Shown: one piece after another, positions 7,670 through 14,051 of the stretch
How positions within the stretch are numbered: position 1 is the first letter of the stretch
How the letters are laid out: each line of letters begins with the position of its first letter
Assembly: GCA_964451925.1 (NCBI GenBank)
Contig: CAYVKA010000105.1
Span: 1 to 15,508 of the forward strand
Direction: 5' to 3'
DNA: 15,508 nt
Source: Nevskia sp964451925
GTDB taxonomy: Bacteria; Pseudomonadota; Gammaproteobacteria; Nevskiales; Nevskiaceae
Position numbers and translations under genes: made by a program
The notes under the pieces: model-generated
What the model was told of the DNA's origin: nothing
Seen by the model: the letters and a program-made list of their open reading frames with translations, nothing else
The model's database searches: none

Positions 7670-8812
7670 ATGTTACCTACTAGCATCATTACTACCCGAA
7701 CGTGTGAAGCGATTGCCTCCGGAAGCTACGTTCGTCCAATGATTCCGGAACATGGCGAGTCTTTGACTCGGTTCTTGATACAGGATGCGTTCGGACTTAG
7801 AAGAGCTATCGTGCCAGTCTTCATTTGTGATTCAGCGGGTGGTGTTCGTGGCATGGGGACTGCGTTTCACGCAGACGGCTGGGGTGCTTTCTTGACGGCC
7901 GATCACGTGATTGAGGAAATTAGAGTGGGATGTGAGCTTCGCGAATATGGCGGCGAAGCGCCCAAGCTAGAAGGGGGTCGACGCGATAGAGTTCCTATGC
8001 TTCTCCTCGGTATGGGGCTGATACTCGGCATGGTTGGTGTTCCGAAAGATGCGCGTGCCTATGTGGGTGAAATCCGCTCGCCGCTTCGGAATCGCGACGA
8101 CCCCATAGCGGCACTCCGTGGCATTCATGCCGTTGAGGCAATAGCTGACGTTGCAGTTCTGCGGCTAGAAGCCCCACCCCCGATGAAAATGATCACCGCT
8201 CTGCCTTTGCGCCTGTCGGATTGGCGCCCCGATCGTGGCGAAACCGTTTTGGCGGTCGGGTTTCCAGAGCTCGATTGTCAGACGATTGACGGAGATGCGA
8301 TGCGTGGGCTGCTTTCAGAAGGCATGTATGGCGCTTATGGCAGAGTCATCGACCTCCACCCTCATGGGCGTAGCCAGATGGATGCGAACCCAGTCATCGA
8401 GATTGAAGCAGATTGGCCTTCAGGTATGAGTGGCGGTCCAGTTTTCAATAAAAGCGGTGAAGTGGTGGGCGTTGTGAGCAGATCCATCCCTTCGGACGAT
8501 ACGACGCCTGGACGGTGTGTCGCTACGTGCCTTCAGTTTATGCCTTGGCTGTCCAGTATCCTCCCCGCAGTTGATCCTATAAATCCTGGGTGGAGATTAG
8601 GCTGGGGCGTTCAAAATCTAACTTCCAAACGGATTGAATCGATTTTCGAGCATCAGGCTCATGCACTTAAACATGTAGAACGGCTAGGGCCAGGTCACGC
8701 AGTAATTCGTGGCGTAAACCGCATTGGCACAGACGAATTTTTAACGGATTTTGCGGCGAATACGGGTACAGATGTTACGCCTTCAAACATAATCAGCCCG
8801 AAGTTCGGATGA
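7670..8812 (+). CDS. Trypsin-like serine peptidase of unknown role
   Basis: The 380-residue reading has a trypsin-like (chymotrypsin-fold) peptidase core with an apparently intact triad: His79 in LTADHVIE, Asp160 in IADVAVLRLE and Ser254 in SGMSGGPVFN. GMGTAFHADGWGAFLTADH is the typical strand before the His. No signal peptide is evident at this start, so a cytoplasmic location is likely; there is no PDZ domain. About 80 residues after the peptidase core (300-380) match nothing I recognise. Base composition is clearly below the flanks: two sampled 60-base lines gave 45% and 62% GC. The frame is open back to a TTG at 7517, but that part crosses an inverted-repeat arm, so ATG 7670 is preferred; ATG 7739 is also possible. 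No start has a good ribosome site. Stand-alone peptidases of this type occur as accessory genes, sometimes in defence loci, but no partner gene is present here. Confidence 0.8.
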   Translation: MLPTSIITTRTCEAIASGSYVRPMIPEHGESLTRFLIQDAFGLRRAIVPVFICDSAGGVRGMGTAFHADGWGAFLTADHVIEEIRVGCELREYGGEAPKLEGGRRDRVPMLLLGMGLILGMVGVPKDARAYVGEIRSPLRNRDDPIAALRGIHAVEAIADVAVLRLEAPPPMKMITALPLRLSDWRPDRGETVLAVGFPELDCQTIDGDAMRGLLSEGMYGAYGRVIDLHPHGRSQMDANPVIEIEADWPSGMSGGPVFNKSGEVVGVVSRSIPSDDTTPGRCVATCLQFMPWLSSILPAVDPINPGWRLGWGVQNLTSKRIESIFEHQAHALKHVERLGPGHAVIRGVNRIGTDEFLTDFAANTGTDVTPSNIISPKFG

Positions 8813-8823
8813 GCACGGTAGGG

Positions 8824-8895
8824 AGGAAGCAGCGAAGCGGACCCCGTATTTCGCGGTTTGCTTTGGGCGTTGCTTCTCCGCTTTTGACGTTCCCC
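8824..8895 (-). repeat. Right arm of the inverted repeat flanking the peptidase gene
   Basis: Read on the minus strand it gives GGGGGAACGTCAAAA, then CGGAGAAG after one mismatch, matching the left arm at 7556-7579 in 23 of 24 positions. The match weakens toward the gene. The arms point toward each other around one open reading frame, in the manner of cargo between inverted repeats, though no transposase is present. Confidence 0.7.
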
Positions 8896-8974
8896 CGCCG
8901 CGGGCGAGAAGCGCAGGGTACTCGGAAATCGCCGTAGGCGATTGCCGGGCGCAGACATCGGGCGGCGCTTCTTT

Positions 8975-9010
8975 GGTCACTTTCTTGTCGCTGTTGACAA
9001 GAAAGTGACC
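8975..9010 (+). repeat. 15-bp perfect hairpin
   Basis: GGTCACTTTCTTGTC (8975-8989) is perfectly complementary to GACAAGAAAGTGACC (8996-9010) with a 6-nt loop GCTGTT. Similar hairpins built on 'ACTTTCTTGTC...GACAAGAAAGT' are common in intergenic repeats of Xanthomonadaceae-like genomes, from memory. It could act as a transcript-end structure for the peptidase gene, although no T-run follows. Confidence 0.7.
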
Positions 9011-9135
9011 CGCCCATGGGCGGAAAAGCAGTTTCCGTTTAACCTCTGCCGATCCGCGCATAAGCGCGTTCGCAGAAGTTTCAAAGTTGCGGCCTGGGCC
9101 AAGCTCACCACGATATCGTAGCTAGCTAAAACTGG

Positions 9136-9155
9136 ATTCCCGCCTGCGCGAGAAT
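9136..9155 (+). repeat. dRS3-like short repeat
   Basis: The sequence is ATTCCC-N8-GAGAAT. It follows the Neisseria dRS3 layout ATTCCC-N8-GGGAAT with one mismatch and is followed by GACG, as in the many 'ATTCCCGCCTGCGCGGGAATGACG' copies found across proteobacteria. Elements of this type serve as targets for some filamentous phages and other insertions. Confidence 0.6.
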
Positions 9156-9180
9156 GACGCTGGGGGCGAGTGCGCGCTTG

Positions 9181-9225
9181 ACCCCTCCCTCGATACGGCG
9201 CTGCGCGCCTACTCGGGACATTCGG
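9181..9225 (+). repeat. REP-like palindrome, diverged copy
   Basis: CTCGATAC then GGCGC-TGC-GCGCC (9197-9209) then ACTCGGG has the same order and the same TGC loop as the element at 4900-4945. Confidence 0.6.
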
Positions 9226-9235
9226 AAATAGCACG

Positions 9236-9262
9236 CCCGCTCCGCGGGCACTCGGGGCGAAC
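9236..9262 (+). repeat. REP-like palindrome, half copy
   Basis: A CCCGC-TCC-GCGGG hairpin (9236-9248) runs into GGCACTCGGGGCGAAC (9247-9262), identical over 16 bases to 4930-4945. It looks like a right half joined to a different stem. Confidence 0.6.
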
Positions 9263-9435
9263 AGAATTTGGTGCTGTTCATGCGGAAAAGCGTGCACCTT
9301 GCACCCCCTCACGTGACGGGGGAAAAACCGCGGCAGCGAGCCGTCCCAGCCCCAAAACCGTGCACGCCACCCATCCACCCCACCAACTTGGCATAATTCA
9401 CCCCCTGTGATTTCTTCAACCCGCCCGGAGCCCAC

Positions 9436-10413
9436 ATGAAAAAGCCCGTTCGCGTCACCGTCACCGGCGCCGCCGGCCAGATTTCCTACTCGCTGATCTT
9501 CCGCATCGCCAGCGGCTCGATGCTGGGCCCGGATCAGCCGGTGATCCTGCAGTTGCTGGAAATCACCCCGGCCCTGGGCGCCCTGCAGGGCGTGGTGATG
9601 GAACTGAATGACTGCGCTTTCCCGCTGGTGCACGGCGTGGTGGCCACCGACAAGCCGGAAGAGGGCTTCGAAGGCACCGATTACGCCCTGCTGGTCGGCG
9701 CGCGTCCGCGCGGCCCGGGCATGGAGCGCAAGGATCTGCTCACCGCCAATGCGGCGATCTTCTCGGTGCAGGGCAAGGCCATTGCGGCCAAGGCCAGCAA
9801 GGACGTCAAGGTGCTGGTGGTCGGCAACCCGGCCAACACCAATGCACTGATCGCACAGTCCAACGCCAAGGGCCTGGACCCGAAGCAGTTCACCGCCATG
9901 GTGCGCCTGGACCACAACCGCGCCATCAGCCAGATCGCCGGCAAGACCGGCGCGGCGGTGACCGATGTGGACAAGGTCATCATCTGGGGCAACCACAGCG
10001 CCACCCAGTATCCGGACATCAGCCACGCCACCGTCAAGGGCACGGCGGCCAAGACCCTGGTGACGCAGGAATGGGTCGAGAAGGACTTCATCCCCACCGT
10101 GCAGCAGCGCGGCGCGGCCATCATCAAGGCGCGCGGCGCCTCCAGCGCCGCCTCTGCGGCATCCTCGGCGGTCGACCACGTGCGCGACTGGGCGCTGGGC
10201 ACCAACGGCAAGTGGGTCAGCATGGGCATCCCCTCGGACGGCTCCTACGGCATCAAGCCGGGCGTGGTCTACGGCTACCCGGTGACCTGCAAGGACGGCA
10301 AGTACGAGATCGTGCAGGGCCTGTCGGTGGACGAGTTCTCGCGCGGCAAGATGACCGCCACCGAGACCGAGCTGCGTGAAGAGCGCGCGGCGATCGAAGA
10401 TCTGCTGAAGTAA
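9436..10413 (+). CDS. mdh: Malate dehydrogenase, NAD-dependent
   Basis: This 325-residue enzyme interconverts malate and oxaloacetate with NAD in the TCA cycle. The NAD-binding loop TGAAGQI (10-16) is near the N-terminus. The mobile substrate loop ARPRGPGMERKDLL (89-102) supplies Arg92 and Arg98. Asp159 and Arg162 lie in RLDHNRA, and the catalytic base is His187 in WGNHSATQYPD. The sequence is of the 'cytosolic' type used by many beta- and gammaproteobacteria, not the E. coli Mdh type. Length is normal for the group (about 325-330). The ATG at 9436 has GGAG at 9427-9430, five bases upstream. It is followed by a strong hairpin (10452-10481) and appears to be monocistronic or weakly linked to the next genes. 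Its upstream side is the repeat-rich accessory region. Confidence 0.98.
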   Translation: MKKPVRVTVTGAAGQISYSLIFRIASGSMLGPDQPVILQLLEITPALGALQGVVMELNDCAFPLVHGVVATDKPEEGFEGTDYALLVGARPRGPGMERKDLLTANAAIFSVQGKAIAAKASKDVKVLVVGNPANTNALIAQSNAKGLDPKQFTAMVRLDHNRAISQIAGKTGAAVTDVDKVIIWGNHSATQYPDISHATVKGTAAKTLVTQEWVEKDFIPTVQQRGAAIIKARGASSAASAASSAVDHVRDWALGTNGKWVSMGIPSDGSYGIKPGVVYGYPVTCKDGKYEIVQGLSVDEFSRGKMTATETELREERAAIEDLLK

Positions 10414-10451
10414 GCAGCGGCACTCGACGCGTCTTGTTTTGCTGGTTTCAA

Positions 10452-10481
10452 CAGGCTCCGGCCGGTGATGGCCGGAGCCTG
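10452..10481 (+). terminator. Strong hairpin after mdh, possible terminator
   Basis: CAGGCTCCGGCC (10452-10463) pairs perfectly with GGCCGGAGCCTG (10470-10481) around the loop GGTGAT. It starts 38 nt after the mdh stop. No T-run follows, so it may be a Rho-independent-like structure of low efficiency or an RNA-stabilising hairpin. Confidence 0.55.
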
Positions 10482-10508
10482 GACAGGATTCCATAGGGAG
10501 CACCGGCG

Positions 10509-10940
10509 ATGAAACGCGCATGCAGCTTTGCACTGCTGGTCCTGGCCTGTGCCGCGGCGGGCGCGGCGCAGGCTTTCACCATTTCGGCCAAGTCCGAGAA
10601 CCCGCTGGTGACGGAAGACGCCCTGCGCGGCGCGACGCAGCAGGTGGCGGCCGAGATCGGCAACCGCATTCCGGACGACCCCAACGTCAAAGTCACGGTC
10701 TTCACCCGCGCCGTGCCGGCCAAGCAAGGCCAGGGGCGTTACGTCTACCTGCACCGCATCGAACTGCGCCGCGCCTTCAACGCCGGACCGCCCTATCCCT
10801 ATGCTGGCTGGCTGCCGATCCAGGCGCAGGAGCAGTATGGCGTCGGCAGCGAAGCCGAGATGCGCGCCAAGCTGGATGAGGCGCTGCGCGCCTTCTTTAC
10901 CGCGCTCAAGCCGGTGGACCCCAACGTGGGCTTCAAGTAG
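10509..10940 (+). CDS. Small predicted exported protein of unknown function
   Basis: The 143-residue product starts with a clear signal peptide (MKRACSFALLVLACAAAGAAQA, likely cleavage after AQA near residue 22). The mature part of about 120 residues has no transmembrane segment and no further cysteines, so it is likely soluble and periplasmic. I do not recognise a family. Visible features are an N-terminal amphipathic stretch (TEDALRGATQQVAAEIGNRI), a strand-like segment VKVTVFTRAVPAKQGQGRYVYLHRIEL, a Pro/Tyr-rich PPYPYAGWLP, and a C-terminal helix ending KPVDPNVGFK. The ATG at 10509 is preceded by AGGGAG at a plausible spacing. The 32-nt gap to the metal transporter gene downstream suggests co-transcription. 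Confidence 0.85.
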   Translation: MKRACSFALLVLACAAAGAAQAFTISAKSENPLVTEDALRGATQQVAAEIGNRIPDDPNVKVTVFTRAVPAKQGQGRYVYLHRIELRRAFNAGPPYPYAGWLPIQAQEQYGVGSEAEMRAKLDEALRAFFTALKPVDPNVGFK

Positions 10941-10972
10941 GCGGCGGGCGCAAGCCAGCCGTTTCAAGCACG

Positions 10973-11935
10973 ATGGAAATCTATCACTGCCTCGGCGGCC
11001 AGCCGCCGATCCTGCACAATCGCCTGGAGCGCATGCCGGAGGAGGGCTATGTCTGGCTCGACTTCGAGCGCTCCGAGGCGCAGGGCTGGGAGAGCTGGCC
11101 GCGCCTGCTGCTGGGCGTGGAGGTCGATCACACCCAGGTGGTCGATTCGATGACGCCGGACCACAGTTCGTACTTCGACGGTACCGAAGATTACGACATG
11201 CTGATCTTCGAGGGCCTGGGCCCGAAGGACGACCCGTTTCCGCTGGACACGCGCACCGCCACGTTCTTCGTCTTCGAGCGCCTGCTGATCACGGTGCGCG
11301 CCGAGGACAACCTCAGCTTCCAGATGGTCAAGCAGAAGCTGCGCGGCATGAAGGCCAAGGCGCCGCCCAGCGCCTTGTGCCTGGCGCACCAGGTGCTCGA
11401 CACCATGGTCAACCGCTTCCTGCGCGTGCGCGAGTCGCTGTCGCTGCGCCTGACCGAACTGCAGGACGAGCTGCTCAGCCCGGACAGCATGATGGAGGAC
11501 TGGCACGCGCTGCTCGAAGGGCGCCGCATGGTGCGGCGCCTGGAGGCGCTGAGCGAGGACCAGATCGAGGCGCTGGACGCCTGGCGCCGCGGTACCTGCC
11601 TGGACTGGGCTGGCACCGCCGAGGTGCGCATGCGCGACCTGCGCGAGCACGTCAGCCGCGTGCGTGACCACGCCAGCGGCATGGAGCGCGACCTGGAGGC
11701 GGCGGTGCAGCTGTATTTCGCCCGCGTCAGCAACCGCACCAACGAGATCATGAAGGTGTTCACCGTGCTGGCGGTGGTGTTCATGCCGCTGACCCTGCTC
11801 ACCGGCATCTGGGGCATGAACTTCAAGCACATGCCCGAGCTGGAGTGGGAGTACGGTTACTACTGGGCGCTGGGCTTGATCTGCGTGATCGGCTTCGGCA
11901 TGTTCTGGTGGTTCCGGCGCAGCAAATTCTTCTGA
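10973..11935 (+). CDS. CorA-family divalent metal ion transporter (CorA/ZntB-like)
   Basis: The 320-residue inner-membrane protein has the CorA layout. A cytoplasmic alpha/beta domain (about 1-135) leads into a long helical region (about 140-258, including SRVRDHASGMERDLEAAVQL). Two C-terminal membrane helices follow (about 259-280 and 296-316). The family signature GMN is at 281-283 (GIWGMNFKHMPELEW). The short loop between the helices carries MPELEW, typical of the superfamily. CorA members carry Mg2+, Co2+ or Ni2+, and ZntB carries Zn2+; this sequence alone does not decide the substrate. The C-terminus ends RRSKFF, the usual basic tail. The ribosome site before ATG 10973 is weak. The gene converges with rsmB. 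Confidence 0.93.
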   Translation: MEIYHCLGGQPPILHNRLERMPEEGYVWLDFERSEAQGWESWPRLLLGVEVDHTQVVDSMTPDHSSYFDGTEDYDMLIFEGLGPKDDPFPLDTRTATFFVFERLLITVRAEDNLSFQMVKQKLRGMKAKAPPSALCLAHQVLDTMVNRFLRVRESLSLRLTELQDELLSPDSMMEDWHALLEGRRMVRRLEALSEDQIEALDAWRRGTCLDWAGTAEVRMRDLREHVSRVRDHASGMERDLEAAVQLYFARVSNRTNEIMKVFTVLAVVFMPLTLLTGIWGMNFKHMPELEWEYGYYWALGLICVIGFGMFWWFRRSKFF

Positions 11936-12019
11936 GGCCCGGCGCCCTTCCCGCCGCAGTGCCTTCGGCGCGCCCGCCATCCCGCACCGCGCCGGGGATG
12001 GCCGTGCAATGCCGCTCGC

Positions 12020-12033
12020 GCCTCGCTTGAGGC
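12020..12033. terminator. Small hairpin between convergent corA-like gene and rsmB
   Basis: GCCTC-GCTT-GAGGC lies 3 nt beyond the rsmB stop in the roughly 100-nt convergent gap (11936-12036). The stem is only five pairs and no T-run is present on either strand, so it is a weak candidate. Confidence 0.25.
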
Positions 12034-12036
12034 CGC

Positions 12037-13365
12037 CTACGCGGCGATTTTCGTCAGCCGCGCGTAGTAGAACCCGTCGAAAGCCCCGCCCGGCGCGATG
12101 CGCCGGCCAATGCCGCGCGCCTCGCCCCATTCGGCCGCGATCGGCAGTTCGCGCGCATCGGCGTGGCTGCCGAGGAACTCGCTCAGCACTGCCTCGCCTT
12201 CCGCCTTGAGCACCGAGCAGGTGGCGTAGAGCAGCACGCCGCCCGGCGCCAGCAGCGGCCACAGCGCACGCAGCAGGCGCTGCTGCAGCTCGGCCATGCG
12301 CGGCAGGTCCGTGTCGCGGCGCAGCCACTTGATATCGGGGTGGCGGCGGATCACGCCGGTGCCGGAGCAGGGCGCATCGAGCAGGATGCGGTCGAAGGGT
12401 CTGCCGTCCCACCACACCGTGGGCTTGGCCGCGTCGGCGGCTTCGACGCGCGCGTGGACCTGCGAGCGCCGCAGGTTTTCCGTCACGCGCTGCAGGCGCT
12501 GCGCATCGCTGTCCAGCGCCAGCAGGTCCAGGTCCGGGATGCGTTCGAGCAGGTGCGCGGTCTTGCCTCCGGGTGCGCAGCAGGCGTCGAGCACGCGCTG
12601 TCCGGGCCGCGCCTCGAGCAGGTCGGCGGCGAGCTGGGCCGAGGCGTCCTGCACCGAGACGCGGCCTTCGGCAAAGCCGGGGATCTCCTCCACCGGCATG
12701 GCGCTGGCGAGCCGCACCGCGTCCGCCGCCAGCGCCACCGCCTCGGCCTCGATGCCGGCGGCAGCCAGCTCCGCCAGATAGGCCTCGCGGCCGAGCAGGC
12801 GGCGGTTGACACGCAGCGTCAGCGGGCCGGGCTCATTGCCGCCGGCCAGCACCGTGCGCCAGCTGTCGGGCCAGTCGGCCTTGACCGCGGCCACCAGCCA
12901 GTCAGGGTAGGACTGGCGGATGCCGGCGTTGACCGGCAGCGCGCCGTCGATGGCGGCCCGCTCGCGCTGGTAACGCCGCAGCACCGCGTTGACCAGGCCC
13001 TTGGCCCATGGCTTGTCCATGGCGGCCGCGGCGTCCACCGTCTCGCCCACGGCGGCGTGCGGCGGCACGCGCATCGAGCGCAGCTGGTACAGGCCGCAGG
13101 CCAGCAGCGCCTGGACCTCGGGCTCGTCGCGCAGCGGCTTCTGCAGCAGCAGGCCGCTCAACGCCACCAGCAGGCGGTATTCGCGCACCACGCCGTAGGC
13201 GATGGCGCGCAGCAGCGAGGTATCCGGACCGCTCAGGCCGGCGCTGTGCGGCGCCAGCGCATCGTCCAGGTTGGCGCCCTTGAGCACGGCGGCGACGCCG
13301 AGCGCGGCGCGCGCGCGGACGTTGGGGGAGGCGTGGGCGGAATTGGACGGGGGCGGCGTTGACAA
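12037..13365 (-). CDS. rsmB: 16S rRNA (cytosine(967)-C(5))-methyltransferase
   Basis: The 442-residue protein has an N-terminal NusB-like RNA-binding domain (about 17-140, including VGETVDAAAAMDKPWAKGLV and NAVLRR). A class I methyltransferase domain follows. Motif I is VLDACCAPGGKTAHLLE (258-274), LLDAPCSGTGVIRRHPDIKW (328-347) carries Cys333, and LYATCSVLKAEGE (379-391) carries Cys383. These correspond to the paired cysteines used by RNA m5C methyltransferases, one nucleophilic and one for product release. It methylates C967 of 16S rRNA using SAM. The start is probably TTG at 13365; an in-frame stop lies about 13 codons upstream and no ATG or GTG lies between. Starting later would cut into the NusB domain. 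Unlike many gammaproteobacteria, no fmt or def is adjacent within the window. Confidence 0.96.
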   Translation of the reverse strand: MSTPPPSNSAHASPNVRARAALGVAAVLKGANLDDALAPHSAGLSGPDTSLLRAIAYGVVREYRLLVALSGLLLQKPLRDEPEVQALLACGLYQLRSMRVPPHAAVGETVDAAAAMDKPWAKGLVNAVLRRYQRERAAIDGALPVNAGIRQSYPDWLVAAVKADWPDSWRTVLAGGNEPGPLTLRVNRRLLGREAYLAELAAAGIEAEAVALAADAVRLASAMPVEEIPGFAEGRVSVQDASAQLAADLLEARPGQRVLDACCAPGGKTAHLLERIPDLDLLALDSDAQRLQRVTENLRRSQVHARVEAADAAKPTVWWDGRPFDRILLDAPCSGTGVIRRHPDIKWLRRDTDLPRMAELQQRLLRALWPLLAPGGVLLYATCSVLKAEGEAVLSEFLGSHADARELPIAAEWGEARGIGRRIAPGGAFDGFYYARLTKIAA

Positions 13366-13408
13366 GAGCGGGCGGCTTCGTAGGTGCGGGGGAGCGGCAT
13401 TTTAGGGC

Positions 13409-13422
13409 TTATCCGGGGATAA
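13409..13422. promoter_or_regulatory. Short inverted repeat in the rsmB/creD divergent region
   Basis: TTATCC-GG-GGATAA is a perfect 6-bp inverted repeat within the 175-nt region between the divergent rsmB start and the next gene. It could be an operator or simply chance; no matching regulator is in the window. Confidence 0.3.
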
Positions 13423-13540
13423 ATCGCTGCGGCGCCGTCCTGCACTGCTTCTGCACCATGTTCCGCGGCGTTTGCACGCCAGTGGACAGGGGCCTGCATC
13501 GCCAGCCGCCAGACTTTGCCCATCGAACAAGGGCTCCGCC

Positions 13541-14010
13541 ATGCGCTTCGCCAAGCCGCTGAAATTCACCCTGGCCAATACCCCGGCCTGGTTGCTGGCA
13601 CAGTGGCCGTGCTGGCCGCCGTGCCGCTCGACGGCCTGATCTCGGTGTGGAGCGAGGACGTCGGCCGGTCCGGCGTGGCGTGGCTGGTCACCGTCTGCGG
13701 CGGCATCCTGCTGGGGCGGCTGGTGGGAGAGCAATTGCCGGGCAGCGCCACCAGCCAGCGCTATGCCCTGAGCCTGTTGCTGTGCGGCGCGGTGCTGCGC
13801 AGCACCGCGCCGCTGCCGCGCTGCAAGGCTTGCGTCGACGCCGGCTTGATGCTCGACAGCTACGCGCTCGCCGTGTTGGCCGGCACCCGGCGTGAGCAAC
13901 GGCCTCTGCCGCCGGGAAAGCTGGCCCTGGCCGGGGCCTTGTGGCTGCCGACGGAAGTGGTGCTGCGCGGCGCCCTCAATGCGGTAGTGCAGCCGCTTGC
14001 GGCGCTGTGA
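13541..14010 (+). CDS. Small hydrophobic membrane protein upstream of creD, apparently frameshifted
   Basis: I do not recognise a family. ATG 13541 has AAGGG seven bases upstream and opens with MRFAKPLKFTLANTPAWLLA in codons with strongly GC-rich third positions. That frame stops at 13637-13639. From about 13600 the GC-rich third positions move to the next frame, which encodes TVAVLAAVPLDGLISVW and then hydrophobic segments (GVAWLVTVCGGILLG, ALSLLLCGAVL, LALAGALWLPTEVVL) to the stop at 14010. Reading through with one base restored near 13596-13600 gives about 156 residues with three or four membrane segments. Alternatives are an intact shorter gene from GTG 13603, with no ribosome site, or a reading from TTG 13516, whose first 25 codons have poor codon bias. 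It precedes creD by 41 nt and probably shares its transcript. Confidence 0.6.
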
Positions 14011-14051
14011 GAGCGCCGCTTTGCGGATTCGACCAACCATAAGGAGACACC

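Larger units (their letters stand above)
8813..9435. other. Gene-free, palindrome-rich region between the peptidase gene and mdh
   Basis: I see no credible gene in these 623 bases. They hold the right inverted-repeat arm (8824-8895), an AATCGCC/GGCGATT hairpin (8927-8943), a 15-bp perfect hairpin (8975-9010), the palindrome CGCCCATGGGCG (9011-9022), a dRS3-like site (9136-9155), and two REP relatives (9181-9225 and 9236-9262). A CATAAT (9392-9397), about 40 nt before the mdh ATG, could be a -10 element for mdh, but I could not pair it with a convincing -35. Open frames on the minus strand here are made of repeat sequence. Confidence 0.75.

Noticed and set aside
8783..9061. Open minus-strand frame of 92 codons after the peptidase gene
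   Set aside because: It is made of the inverted-repeat arm and the 15-bp hairpin, antisense to the peptidase end, and has no ribosome site. Such frames are typical repeat artefacts.
8813..9435. CRISPR array or tandem repeat in the palindrome-rich gap
   Set aside because: The palindromes differ in sequence and spacing; there are no regularly spaced identical direct repeats.
8977..10533. Minus-strand open frame of 518 codons opposite mdh
   Set aside because: It is antisense to an unmistakable malate dehydrogenase and runs through repeat sequence; the composition is that of a shadow frame.
12163..13362. Plus-strand open frame of 399 codons opposite rsmB
   Set aside because: It is antisense to rsmB, whose methyltransferase motifs are complete; the product is low-complexity.
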